Source: Trifolium pratense (Eukaryota > Streptophyta > Magnoliopsida > Fabales > Fabaceae). From it: a stretch of DNA of 64,000 nt. Shown piece by piece: positions 50,700 through 62,456 of this stretch (the stretch's first letter is position 1; each line of letters opens with the position of its first letter). The stretch is taken from assembly GCF_020283565.1 (NCBI RefSeq), contig NC_060059.1, positions 16,672,933 through 16,736,932 on the forward strand, given 5' to 3'. The notes beneath the pieces are model-generated. The model saw nothing but the letters and a program-made list of their open reading frames with translations. It ran no database searches and had not been told where the DNA came from. The position numbers and the translations under genes are program-made.

Positions 50700-51005
50700 G
50701 GTCCACGTGAGCTTAACTTAGTTGGTAGGAACATACTCACTTCGTCTTAATTTGATTGATACAGTTGATTGTTGTGCACTATTCATACATATTGATTTGA
50801 ATTATTTTTCTACTAATAAACAAAAATAAATATTAGCATATAAGATGTTTAATTCGTCTCGATGAGTATTTTCAAAATATCAAATTTTAATAATTTTTAC
50901 TATTATACAATTAAATTGGGACGGAGGGAGTAGCATTATAAATGTAGAAGCGAGAGTTCGAACCCGAACCACTCCACTTATCCGTCTTTAAGGTGAAATT
51001 TCTAA
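50700..51005 (+). mobile_element. tRNA-derived SINE split by a Stowaway-like MITE
   Basis: The left part (50700-50735) has the A-box-like TTAACTTAGTTGGTAGGAAC; the right part (50933-51005) has the B-box-like GAGAGTTCGAACCCG and the AAGGTGAAATTTCT end. Joined, they match the uninterrupted copy at 4876-4973. Confidence 0.75.
50736..50930. mobile_element. Stowaway-like MITE (195 bp) inside a SINE
   Basis: Starts CTCACTTCGTCTTAATTTGA, ends TTAAATTGGGACGGAGGGAG, with TA on both sides (50734-50735 and 50931-50932). The interrupted SINE proves the ends. Confidence 0.85.
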
Positions 51006-51019
51006 TCATACATTAAAAT

Positions 51020-51557
51020 AATGGTGAACACTCCGGTACACATCTTATGTGAACGTGTACCGGTACACTGTTAAGGTGTATAATTTTAATTGGTTCACAT
51101 GTAATAATAATTTTAACATGTCATTTCAAGACTTCTTTAAATAGAAATTTCCTAAATTACTCTTTTAATTTACAAAAATTTTAAAATGGAAATTAAAAAA
51201 ATTTCCTAAATTGCCTTTTGTCAAAATAAAAAGAGATGTTTTGTAAAAAAAAAATGAGATTTTTAATTTACAAAAATTTTAAAATGGTTTTGTTTTTTTT
51301 ACAAAAGGTTTTTTTTTGTGAAATTGACAAAAGGGTTTTAATATGTGTGTTTTTTTGCTTTTCATCAATTTATATTATTTTTTATACTTATAGCACCACT
51401 CATTTTGAAGCATTTCTTTCAATTTCTCGTAAAGTTCATATTTTTATTTCATATATGCAATTTCGAGGTTTTTCAATTTCCGGCGGTTGGATTTTTTTTG
51501 TTTTAGGTTGTGGGTATCATTCTTCTCTTTCTTGCATCAAAAAATTCTTACTAAATA
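51020..51557. other. AT-rich DNA with a short ACCGGTAC phrase
   Basis: At 51032-51075 there is a CCGGTACAC/GTGTACCGG inverted pair like the module in the 890-bp palindrome, without the rest of that element. The long frame at 51236-51649 is T-rich and low in complexity and overlaps a MITE, so it is not credited as a gene. Confidence 0.4.
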
Positions 51558-51704
51558 CCCCCTCCGATCCTATATATAAGAAAAAGTTTATTTTTAAATT
51601 CAATGTAAAGTTGATGTATCTAGACTATAATGTTATCGAGATACATTAATTTTACAATGAATCTAAAAAATAAACTTTTTCTTATATATAGGATCGGATG
51701 GGAG
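51558..51704. mobile_element. Stowaway-like MITE (147 bp) abutting a TRIM
   Basis: Ends CCCCCTCCGATCCTATATAT and the inverse of ATATATAGGATCGGATGGGA are inverted repeats. TA precedes the left end but not the right, where a truncated TRIM LTR begins directly. Confidence 0.75.
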
Positions 51705-52028
51705 ATGGTCTGACTAAGTGTTTATATACTAGAGGCAATCCTCACCTTACAAGCCGGTTTTGTAAGGTTGAGTTAGGCCCAATACTCATTTCAATATGGT
51801 ATCAGAGCCTCTCCACGATCCGTTGGGCCACCTGTTATCAGGTTTCCGCTATCGGGCCACCTACCGTTTATATCCACGCACCAAGCCCAATAGTGCTGGG
51901 CGTGAGGGGGTGTGTTAAGAGTCCCACATCGGTTGAGAGATGGTCTGACTAAGTGTTTATATACTAGAGGCAATCCTCACCTTACAAGCCGGTTTTTTAA
52001 GGTTGAGTTAGGCCCAATACTCATTTCA
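51702..52028 (+). mobile_element. TRIM retrotransposon with truncated 5' LTR
   Basis: The full 3' LTR (51913-52028) starts TGTTAAGAGTCCCACATCGG and ends ATACTCATTTCA. The 5' LTR (51702-51793) lacks its first two dozen bases. The primer-binding site TGGTATCAGAGC is at 51797-51808 and a polypurine tract GGGCGTGAGGGGG precedes the 3' LTR. The internal part is about 115 bp and noncoding. Confidence 0.85.
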
Positions 52029-52031
52029 ATA

Positions 52032-52334
52032 TGTTAGAAATAATATAAAACCATTAATGTGACCATATCCTAACAGCTTAAGCTTTTGGGATAATCGGTT
52101 ATCTGATATGGTATCAGAGCCTCTATGACTAAGTGGTCTAGAGTTCGATCCCCGCTCCCCTCACTTTCTAATTAAAAAGTGGAATTTAAGCATATGGTAG
52201 GTGGGCCTATGCATTATCCACGCTTCAAGCCCAAATGGGCTCTTGCGTGAGGGGGCGTGTTAGAAATAATATAAAACCATTAATGTGACCATATCCTAAC
52301 AGCTTAAGCTTTTGGGATAATCGATTATCTGACA
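52032..52334 (+). mobile_element. Complete TRIM with 77-bp LTRs
   Basis: LTRs 52032-52108 and 52258-52334 both start TGTTAGAAATAATATAAAAC and end ATCTGA(T/C)A. TGGTATCAGAGC at 52109-52120 is the initiator-Met primer-binding site; a GCGTGAGGGGGCG polypurine tract precedes the 3' LTR. The internal part of 149 bp is noncoding. LTRs differ at very few positions, so the element is young. Confidence 0.9.
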
Positions 52335-52589
52335 GTTTTCTTCTTAATTAATTTGATGCTTAACCTCAGTTTTATTGAAGAAAAAACAAAAATAATATGA
52401 AATGATTTTATAAAAACGATATGAATCAGCCATATATACATGAAAAAAATTACAATGAATCATTTTGTAAATTGCAGAGTCGTGTTGCCTGTTGCATATA
52501 GTCTCCACTCTTCAACCCTATATTCATCCTATATGTGATTCAAATAAAAAAAAATCAGCATATCATATATATATATATATATATATATA

Positions 52590-52989
52590 GGCTTTGTCTA
52601 ACATAGTAACATGCACCACTTGATTAAGTGGTGCATGATGCACAAGTCTTTGATATTTTTATAACGAATACGAATTTTATAAAATTTATCGTTGGATGAA
52701 AAGTTTATATAGTTTAGATCATCCATAAATTTTTTTGAAAATCATTTGATATGTTATTGAAACCTATCAAAACTAACGACATTGAATAAAAATCCATAAA
52801 CCGTTAATTTTGACGGGTCTCAATAACATATCAAATGATTTTCAATTTTTTTTTTTAAATTTATGGATGATCTATACGATATAAATTTTCTATCCAACGG
52901 TGAATTATGTAAAATTCTTATTCGTTATAGTATTTTTGGCGACTTTTGCATGGTGCACAACTTAACACACTTGTGCACCATAGACTTTG

Positions 52990-52992
<3 letters not shown>
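52590..52992. mobile_element. Foldback MITE in a TA microsatellite, related to 2645-3042
   Basis: Ends TAGGCTTTGTCTAACATAGT and the inverse of TAGACTTTGCCTA are inverted repeats, and arms remain complementary to the centre (ATCATTTGATATGTTATTGA pairs with its inverse at about 52828). TA repeats flank both sides (52567-52589 and 52993-53053). The inner arm matches the element at 2645-3042. Confidence 0.75.

Positions 52993-53053
<61 letters not shown>
52993..53053. repeat. (TA)n microsatellite
   Basis: About 60 bp of TA repeat on the right flank of the foldback element. A long artificial open frame of alternating Tyr and Ile codons runs through it. Confidence 0.9.
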
Positions 53054-53057
<4 letters not shown>

Positions 53058-53059
53058 TC

Positions 53060-54921
53060 GTGTTGCCGCATATCTTTGATTTGTGCGGCTATATGGCAAT
53101 AGCATCAACAATACAGTATTGATTCAAGTTAGATGAGAGCAGTTTTCTGCGTGGCCAATATGCATAAAAAATCGATTGAAATTTTAAGAAAGAACATGAG
53201 GGTAGTCCTGCAGGCAAAGGAAAAAAGTCGTGAAAGTCTTGAGGGTTTGATTGAGATTGTTAGATAAGTGTTTTATGTGTATTTTTAATGAAAAGTCTCT
53301 CAAAATCCACTTCACAAAAGAATCCATCAAAATTTGTGGATTTTGGAATACCAAGAGACATTTCATAAGTTTAAAACAATCTCAATTGAATACCAACAGA
53401 TTTGGTTGCCTTGAAAAAAAAAATCTTGATTGTCTCAATTGAATACCTTAAGACTTATTTAGATTTCATAAAAGTCTTGATTGAATACCACAAGATTTTT
53501 TAAACATAAAAAAATCTTTTAAAATCCATCCAAATCCCAATTGAATACACCCCCTAAGTGTAAAAATCAATTCTATAATAAGAAGCTATGATTTATAGCT
53601 TCAAGTAGAATCAATTGAAAAGGCAGAATTAATTCTATTTTTGAGAAACCAAACAAAGTAGAATTAATTATACACGTCTAAAATCAATTATGACGGTTCC
53701 AGAATTAAATAAAAAGATACACTTTGCAGTATTAAGTTAGGAAGTCCAGAAAATATTGTGAACAATAAAATTGTGATTCCTACCCCCAACAAGTCCTAAT
53801 CCAGAGAGGAGTAAAATAATGCTTGCCCCAACAAAAACCTTTGATTTCAAAATCCCTTTACCCTTTATGCACTTAAAAGTTCTATCATCATGCAAAAAGA
53901 AACATAGTTAAGAGATAAGGACAAGAGTGGTGCCAATTCCCCTTAAAATATTGATTGATTTGAAGTAAAGTAGTGTATGATTGTGGGTGTACAAATTGCA
54001 ATAATTATATATTTGAGTTTATGCATGTGATTAGAAAAATTAATACATTTACTTAGCACTTATCAGTTTGTACATTGAAATTAATGTTTATTTTACTTAA
54101 ATGCATACATAGTGTGTAAAACCAACATTATTCTTTGGATTTTTAGAAGTAAATGGAAAAACAAAACTTTTGCAAAAATTACACTAGTATGGTATAAAAA
54201 CAGGTGATGGAAGGGGGAATATATAGTTCACACAATTAAATTATTGCAGAAAGATAGGTAGCATTAATCAAGCATGACAATACGTTTCATTTTTGTTGAT
54301 GATTCACAAACAAACAAGTGGTCCAGATAAAAATTACCCATCTTTTGTTTCCCTCGTTTGCTCTCCCCAAAAGTTTAGTAGGTAGTAGTAGTCCTCTCTC
54401 CGAGTCAAAATATAAGACTTCGTTGACTTTTGCACGTACATCAATACATAAGTTTGATTACGAATATTTTTAATTGTGTATTAATAAAAATTATAAAAAT
54501 TTAATATTTTAAAAATACTCTTCAAAATAAATCAAACAAGATCTTATACGATAATATTTACATTTATATACTTTTAGAAAAATACGATCAAAACAAGACA
54601 TATGCATATTACATTTAGTCAAAGTATGTCTTATAAAATAGGACGGAGGGAGTAACTAACTAGGACCAGCTAGCTAGTCTCAACTCGAGAAAGTGATGTC
54701 AAATAACTGGAAAGTGTATGTATTTCATATTCATCTGCTACTAACAGCATTTAATCAATGTTAAATTAAGCATTGATGTTTGCTAAATAAACTCATTACA
54801 CAACTGATACTACAAACATTAGCTTCCATCATGTATAGCCTAGGTGACATTAACACATTAGCCATTTTATTTTATTTTATTTTTTTTGAATGAAAATTTG
54901 GACACATAAATTAACCAAATC
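53060..54921. other. Intergenic DNA with a decayed repeat
   Basis: From about 53230 to 53560 the phrase AATTGAATACC recurs at irregular spacing and the block ends CAATTGAATACACCCCCTA, as in decayed plant MITEs with GGGGTGTATTCAATT ends. Near 54394-54652 lie ends CTCTCCGAGTCAAAATATAAG and ATAGGACGGAGGGAGTA of a Stowaway-like element. Confidence 0.45.
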
Positions 54922-54939
54922 AAAGAAAGTGGATTACAA

Positions 54940-55092
54940 CCAATCGTTAGTTGGTCGATGTTAGATTTGGTAGGGAGGATCACAGTTCAAACCTCTATAT
55001 CCTGGATCTGAAGAGGGTCAAAATAACTTGATACCAAAATTGATTTTCAAACTGGATTAGACGATCCAGTGGACCAAATACTAATGGTGAAA
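54940..55092 (+). mobile_element. SINE with 18-bp target duplication
   Basis: Same family as 5257-5416, sharing CGTTAGTTG, GGTAGGGA and ACAGTTC phrases and the TGGTGAAAAA end. The flanks 54922-54939 and 55093-55110 match 17 of 18. Confidence 0.8.
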
Positions 55093-55110
55093 AAAGAAAG
55101 TGCATTACAA

Positions 55111-57270
55111 TATTCACTTAATAAAAAAAAGTATAAATCTTGTTGGCATAACTTTTTTTTAAAGAGGTATTTTGAAATACCTCAATTAATTAATATTGAA
55201 AATACAATCTGCCGGAGGTCGAACTTGGATCAATGATGTTCTGGGAAACAATCCAAACCATCCCAACCACTTGACTCCAACGGTTGGCATAACTAAATGA
55301 TAAGGTTAAGATGGGTAGCTTCCACAATGTTAGTATTAATTTTTTGGATAATTTCTGTAAAGTTTTATCTATCACTAAGAAAGTTTTAGATGGTCACAAC
55401 GATTTAGTTCTCTATTTAGATACACACATGTTTGATAAAAAGGTAAAAAAAATATTTAAATAATATGTATTTTTAAAATAATTAAATGATATATATTTTT
55501 ATGCGAGTGTAATCAAATAAAATGACTAAATAGTAGTATTTCCTTTGCTCCCTTCCTTCAACTTATAGCATGGAACCCGGACTCCTAACTAAACCCTATT
55601 CCGATTGATTGTCTCGATTTCATTGTCTTGGTTGGCCACCATGCCAACTTCTCTTCAATACCTTCTTAAACCTCTTCGTACTACAATCCAATCGATCCAT
55701 TGTGATTTGTGACCACTTACATATTTTTCTCTGTTAATAGACCGATTTTTGTTTGGAAGGTTCCACTTTCAACTAACAAAACATGTGATGAAATCTTAGG
55801 TTATTTAGTCGAGCAAGTGAACTAGTAAGTTACTAAAACCATCAAAACCTTATTTTTTTTAGAATAAACCTTATTATTATTTTTAAATAAATCAAAACCT
55901 TATTTTAGCTGCTTGTTGTAAAGTCCTTGTTTGGTTCAATCACTCATTTGTCCTTCATTGTAACCATTCTCTGCTGTTGATTTTTTTTAGTTTTCTATCC
56001 AAAAATCAAACCAATTGATCAATAGTTAGAGCTGACCACAACCTTAAATCTTAATTTTTAAATACCACGATGGATATTATTTATGTATTCATAAAAAATT
56101 TGTAGCACGCTCGTTCCATTTAAAATTGTACTATAGTAGGAAATATGGGGTACGTACGTATATCTTTCAAACCAACTATTGACTTAATACATAAATTTAT
56201 TAAACTAAAAGAGTTATTGTCACAGCTGATGGCCCCATGTCAGTGTGTGAACATTGTGTCATTACAAGCTTATTGAAAGAAAAAATTGATACTCATATTG
56301 GAGTATTGGGCGGGCGGCGTAGCATATTGTTAAACTCGCGTGTTAACTTGTAAAATCGGATAATTTTATGTTTCTAAGTATGAAAAATGAGTTAAATTAG
56401 TAGTAATTTATTGTTTAGTAAACTCGTGAAAAAATTGATTTTGAACGAGTTAACTCATGATGAAAAACTTCTTGTTTTCTTTTTCTGTTTTTTTTATTTT
56501 TTTTTTATTCAAGGGCTCATTATAAGATGGTTAAGGGAGAAGTCCATAAAAAATATGTAGGATGGGATATATAAAATAGAGGCAACATGCCGAGTGTTTG
56601 AGGCGAATTCGATTTGCTGTTGTAGAAGCAGCACCCAGTAACACACTGTTTTTGATATGTACCATTTGATATTCCAAAATATGATACCGACACACTTCGG
56701 AAATTACGTTCTGAAACTGAGCATTTTTGGACTGTAACTTCCGAAATACGAAAAAATTGAAAGAAAAAAAAAGCAACTTCGGAACGTACGTTTTAAAATT
56801 AATTAATTTCAGATCCTACAATCCAAAACTACCTTATATGAATCCTTTACTTTCATTCCTTCAAAACATCAACATTTTTAATATCATGCTTAGGGGTAAT
56901 TTGGTCAGAACATGAGACCTGGGAGCAAAATTCTATATGACACCCCCACATTATACTTATAATTATGAATAGATCCATAAACTAAAGCCCAACTCTTTTT
57001 TTGTCTTAAAGATCTAAACTCATAAAACTTCAATTTCATAAATTAGTTCCACAACAATTTTAAGAAAATTGCTCTTTAGGCCCCCTGAGTTGCTCTCAAG
57101 CCCCCCAAAATACCCTCAATTTTGAACTTAGATTCATTTGTATCCTGCTTTCTGAAATGAAATTTCACTTCGTATCCTAGGATTCGAAAAAGACCATTTT
57201 CAAAACGTAAATTCTGAAATGTAAAAATAAAAATAAATTATATCCGGATCATATAATCCGAAATGTATTT
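55111..57270. other. Intergenic DNA, nothing recognised
   Basis: Short frames without known domains. Around 56690-56800 phrases such as ACTTCGGAACGTACGTT and CTTCCGAAATACG recur, likely the remains of an element related to the one at 57271. Confidence 0.35.
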
Positions 57271-57510
57271 GCATGTTGGAATTTTCTATTCTCACACCCC
57301 GTATTTCCATTTTTGCCCTTTGATAAATATTAGGGAACGTGTATTCCTAATTATTTTTGCCTTGAATTTTTTTTTGGAATGTGTTTACCGAAATTTTATT
57401 TGAACTAAAAAAACTTCGGAAAACACGTTCCAAAGTTTTTATACAAAAATTGGAAAAATAGGGGGTAGAAAAGTAACACACGGGGTGGGAAGAAAAAATT
57501 TCTTGCATGT
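57271..57510. mobile_element. Short inverted-repeat element
   Basis: Ends GCATGTTGGAATTTTCTATT and the inverse of AAAAAATTTCTTGCATG, running inward to CACACCCCG/CGGGGTG, are imperfect inverted repeats. The centre has GGAACGTGT/ACACGTTCC in inverted order. No clear target duplication. Confidence 0.5.
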
Positions 57511-57605
57511 TTAGTTCAAACCTTTTCTTTTGGGTTGGACGAGAAGTAGTTACGTTTAGTTCTTGGGCTTCATGTTTATAGATCCACATAACTTAAAGAC
57601 ATTAA

Positions 57606-57793
57606 GGGTGCGTTTGATTCGTAAAACAGCAAGTACTGGACAGAACAGTACAAGACAAAACTGTACCGAAGAGATATAGAGCGATAATATCTTTATATTC
57701 GAAAATAAAATTAATATTTTCATATTTTTCAAACATAGTACAAAAAAAGTTGTCCAGTTCAGTCCACTATTTTTTAGCAGATCAAACGCACCC
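57606..57793. mobile_element. Tourist-like MITE (188 bp)
   Basis: Begins GGGTGCGTTTGATTCGTAAA and ends GCAGATCAAACGCACCC, flanked by TAA on both sides (57603-57605 and 57794-57796). Confidence 0.8.
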
Positions 57794-57796
57794 TAA

Positions 57797-60520
57797 GAAT
57801 TTCTTTGCCACAACGGCTGTGACATAGCATCGTTCAATCACAAGCATCCAAGAATTCAATAAACTGAAACAACTTTTTTCATTTGATCACTAGTTAAAAT
57901 AGCGAATTTTGTTTTTCCAGAATATTTTCATATGGAGGGCGTGACAGGTGCAAACATTAAGGTTGATATAAAAAAAATTGTTGTTTACTACTTAAGGTGC
58001 GAACCGAGAGTTCACAACTTAGCAGCAAAATATTTTAAAAAATTTACTGGACGCGAAAAAAATTCCTAAAATATTAAGACATTTAAGCCCATATACAATT
58101 TAAGTGCGTGCATATTTGAAATTTGAACTATGTATAGTATGTATAAAGCAACAATCATGCAAATATAAAATGACAACTACTTTAAAAACATGGTTTAAAA
58201 ATGTTTTTACGAAAAATATGGTTGTCATTCTTATAAAAAATTAAATCTTTTTCTCAAAAAATTATGTTTTGTTTTTAATTTTATTGGACAGAATTAACAT
58301 ATTTTTGTACATAATATAAAATTATATAGGTTTAATATTAGGATGATAAATATCGCGAAAACAGTGATCGCGAATGAATCACGAATGATATGGCACTTTC
58401 ATTTTGGACCCACTTGCATAATTAATGGATTCATTATCTCTCTTCAAGTGTGTTTTGTTTCTTCTTCACTTAACTTATTCTTAATATTGCAGAAGAAATA
58501 TTAAACTAACTTTACTGATTATTTGATGCTATTTGACTGTTTCTACACCTCTCTCGTCTCTCAGAACCCACCATCCGCGTCTTCCCTTCATCTTTCTTTG
58601 GCAAAAAAAAAACTTGCTACTCTTTCCCTCAGCTCACTAACTCCTCCGCACTTGCATCGTCTACAACAACGACACTAAGTCCATTCCTCCCTCCTTTGAC
58701 GTCGCTCTCTCCCGGGCCTGAATCTTACACCGATTTCTTCGCCATCCTTTAAACACCCGGACACTCCTATCGTCTCTTCCGTCGAGCTATTTTATTTCCC
58801 GTCGACTCTGCTTCCTATAATTCTCCTCTCCCTTCACCGGAGAAAAATAGGACCTCTAATTAAAAATTCAAATAGAATTAATTCATTGCATAATGCCTCA
58901 AAGCAGTTTGATGAGCCAATTTAGAGAAGAAATTTGATAATTTTTTTTATTGAACCGGTTGTTAGCCCCTCTTTAGGTCAAGAATTTTGCTCTATTCCTG
59001 TTAGAGCTTCACAATGAAAAAACAGAGGCAAGATTGATCCAATATTTTTTATTAATTTTTTAGATGATAAAAAAGAGTTCCACAACTGTCAAAAAGAAGA
59101 ACTCCACGTTTTCAAACAAAAGAAGCGACACGCTCTAAAAGATGAGAGAAGGCCACGCGCTTCGTGAAAATTTCGTGATAAAACTTTCGCTGCATATAGC
59201 AGCACTCTTAATATTATATATAGACATTGTCCATGGACATAGTTCAGTTGGTTGAAAGACACATCTTAAACTAGAAATAATTATAATATTGGCATTAAAA
59301 TGAATATAGACTGATCATTGGGGACTAAGAACAAAGCAGAAAATTTTTAGGGGATGAAAGTATGTGATTTTTTTTTCATAAGGACGAAAAATAAAATTTG
59401 TTAATTTTATAGGGGGTAAAAAACATCCATTGAGAAGTCCTGTTGGTTATACTTTTAGATTAGGATACTCTTCTCAACTCTCTTTTTCATATTTTAACGG
59501 TTGATTAATTCAGAAAAAAAAATGTCTAGCAAAGGAAGAAAAAGAGAATAAAGGACTAATGCAAATGGACAACATAGAAGAAAAGACATGGGAAGAACCG
59601 TGTAATTTAAGGGAAATCTTTCACCAAGAATTTTAACATTTTTAAATGCTTAAACTCAAGATCAAACTTAAGAATTTAGAATTGTATAATCTCATTTAAA
59701 TATTGTTGGATTTTTGTTGGTTATATATTATGTGCATGATTGTAACAATTGATGAATGCAGAGCTTCATGTGTCCGGAAAACAAAATATAAGTCATTGTC
59801 TGACCAAAAATAACCTAGTAATATCGAAGTGACAGCCCCAGCGCCAGGCCCCTCTCATTTCTCTGCAGTAGTACACATCATGGCCTTAACAATTCCTACT
59901 GTATTTAGAAGAGAAGATAGTGATCATCAATTAATTGCCAAAAACAAATTCCAGCCCCCTTAGCATATTCTTTAAAATCTACAGCTGGAAACACAACATT
60001 CCATCCAATAAGACTCTCAACTCGCAAATGTTGTGGAACCAACCAATTCAAGACAATAAGCCAAATTTCTCAACAAAGAAAAATTCTTTGAGACTAACTT
60101 TTTTTTTTTATTTTTATGAAAAAGTGCTTATAGCATATCATTGATTAAAACATGTTCAATACAACTTGGTATATCAACCAGAATTTAGACACTAGCTATT
60201 AGTTAAAGATGGGGCCGCCGTAACACTAACTTATAAAAGCAGCCAAAAGCAATATAAAAAAAAAGTAAAAAAAGAAAAGAAACCCAGTAAGACATGAGAA
60301 TTCAAGCTTTAAATTATACCCTGGTCTTTATTAAAATTTTCTCACATACAGAAATAAGAAGTGGAAATAACAAATGTCCAAACTTCTTTTATGTTGTTTT
60401 TTGATATCAAATGTCCAAACTTTCAAATGCACTAGTTAAAAAACAAATTACTAACATAGCTGTACACTAAATTGTCACCTCTTCACAATTTTTTATTTTT
60501 TTTACCAACATATCAGTAAA
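57797..60520. other. Intergenic DNA with one GC-richer patch
   Basis: The patch 58560-58850 is rich in C and has codon-like texture but every frame is interrupted, and no homologue was recognised. Near 59226 a SINE-like A-box phrase (CATAGTTCAGTTGGTTGAAA) occurs. The rest is AT-rich. Confidence 0.35.
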
Positions 60521-60524
60521 ACAT

Positions 60525-60720
60525 ATCTGATCAAGTGTTGCGTAAAAAGAAAGATATTATGGCTCGTCTGGAAGGCATTCAGAGATTAGTATCCAAAATG
60601 GTAATTGTGGAAGAGGAATTTGGTGGCTGGAATGCACAGAAAGAATTATGCGAGATCTAGAAGAAGGAAGAATTAATGCGGTTTCATTGATCCATGAGAT
60701 TTTCAACAAAACCAAATGAG
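60525..60720 (+). pseudogene. LINE linker fragment
   Basis: One frame reads RKKKDIMARLEGIQRLVSKM and then, after a shift, KKEELMRF, matching the segment between endonuclease and reverse transcriptase in plant LINEs (typically 'IMARLxGIQ' then 'EELLWFQKSR'). It is short and broken. Confidence 0.55.
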
Positions 60721-60737
60721 AAAATTATCTCATGGAA

Positions 60738-61160
60738 CTTAAGATACCATTGATGGGATGCTGGTTTCAAACCATATATGAATTTCTTCCTCTAAATCAC
60801 CATTAAGAAACGCTATTTTCACATCCATTTGGTGCAACTCAAGGTCAAAATGTTCAACCCGTGCCATGCAGAAAATCTTTCTTAGATACAGGAGAAAAGT
60901 CTCTATGTAATCGACTAACTCTTTCTGAGTCAATCCTTTAGCAACAAGTCTAGTATCTCTCAATGTTACCTAATGAATCTCTTTTGGTTTTAAATATCCG
61001 TTTAAAACCAATGACCTTTATTCCATTAAGTAACTCTACAAGATCCCAAACACCGTTGTTTTTCATGGAATTCATCGCATCGTTCATGGCATCATACCAC
61101 AAATTTGAATCTTTGCAAATCACGGCTAGTGCAAAGTTTTCACGATCATTTTCAGCATAT
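60738..61160 (-). pseudogene. Ty1/copia reverse transcriptase remnant
   Basis: On the minus strand the sequence reads DAMNDAMNSMKNNGVWDLVE, then RDTRLVAKGLTQKELVDYIE and HFDLELHQMDVKIAFLNGDL, the standard order at the start of the copia reverse transcriptase domain. Small shifts and a deletion after IETF break it. Confidence 0.8.
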
Positions 61161-61239
61161 CCAATGAAAACAAATTACCATTCTTCTCAAGCCATTCCTT
61201 AAATCCAGCTATGCTATTAGGAAAGAATTCTCCTCCATT

Positions 61240-61760
61240 TAGGGTGGATGGACATAGACTATGTTATTAGGAAAGACGAACCACATGCAATTACTGAAGA
61301 AAGTACTCAAGTTGCAGTTGCACTATATGAGCGGTGGGAGAGATCTAACCGGCTCAATGTGATGTTCATTAAGACTAAGGTTACTGCTGATATTCATAGT
61401 TCCGTCGATCAGCATGAGAATGTCCGTGATTTGTTGAAAGTCATTGACGATCAATTCGTCACTTCTAAAAAGGCTTTTGGCAAACACCTTAATTAGGAAA
61501 TTTTCTTCCCACCCACTCACTGATGTAAAAGGTGTGCGTGAACACATAATGAAAATGTGCGACATTTCAACTGAACTTAAGAAACTTAAGGTTTATATGT
61601 CTAAATCCTTCCTAGTGCACTAAATTTTGGACTCTCTTCCAACTGAGTACGAGCCTTTCGAGATTTCATATAATACACATAAGGAAAAATGGCCAATCAA
61701 TGAATTGATGATCATGTGTGTTTAGGAAGAAAAAAAGCTTGTGATGGAACAAGGTGAGAG
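61240..61760 (+). pseudogene. copia gag fragment, plus-strand arm
   Basis: Frame 61248-61496 reads MDIDYVIRKDEPHAITEEST and DQHENVRDLLKVIDDQFVTS, typical copia gag. The sequence continues to 61760 in broken frames (HYILDSLPTEYEPFEISYNT-like). It is an inverted, diverged copy of the gag on the other strand and joins it head-on near 61761. Confidence 0.75.
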
Positions 61761-62456
61761 GGCGTTGCTTCTTCATGTGTCCTCCCTTTTTACATAAAAA
61801 ACACTCTGGTCCTTCATGATATCACCTTGAGGTGGTATTTTGAATTTACCCTTTTGATTTGCTTGAGAGTTGTCAATTTTGATAGCTTTGTTCTTCCTGT
61901 GAGTGGTTGTCAGCAATGCACTCTCACTATAGTCCATCACAAGCTTTTCTTCTTCTTGAACACACGTGGTCATCAATTCATTGATTGACCAACTGTCCTT
62001 ATGTGTATTGTATGAAATCTTAAAAGGCTCATACTCAGCTGAAAGAGAGTTCAAAATGTAGTGCACCAGGAAGGACTTAGACATATCAACCATAAGTTTT
62101 GTAAGTTGAGCGGAAATGTCGCGCATTTTCATTATGTGTTCACGTACACCTTTCATACTGGTGAGTCGGTAGGAAGAAAATTTCATAATTAAGGTGTTTG
62201 CCAAAGCCTTTTCAGAGTGACGAACTGATCGTCAATGGCTTTCAGCAAATCACGAACATTCTCATGCCGATCGACAGAACCACGAATACTAGTTGTAACC
62301 TTTAATGAACATCACACTGAGCAGTTAGATCTCTTCCACCACTCATATAGTGCAAGTGCAGCTGGAGAACTTTCTTCGGTAATTGCAGATGGTTCTTTTT
62401 TCCTAATAGTATAGTCTAGTCTATGTCCATTGACCCTTAATTGCACATTTGCCATG
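61761..62456 (-). pseudogene. copia gag fragment, minus-strand arm
   Basis: On the minus strand it begins near 62453 with an ATG, passes TIRKKEPSAITEES and DRHENVRDLLKAIDDQF in broken frames, then an open 143-codon frame (62204-61773) with REHIMKMRDISAQLTKLMVD and SYNTHKDSWSINELMTTCVQ. It ends in a frame-shifted zinc knuckle (CFLCKKGGHMKK). It extends about 130 bp further into gag than the inverted copy. Confidence 0.8.

Noticed and set aside
51236..51649. 137-aa Phe-rich membrane protein
   Set aside because: Low-complexity T-rich DNA yields the hydrophobic run, and the 3' part overlaps a Stowaway-like MITE.
52863..53102. Protein with a YI-repeat
   Set aside because: The frame runs through a TA microsatellite and a foldback arm; the repeat is an artefact of the dinucleotide.
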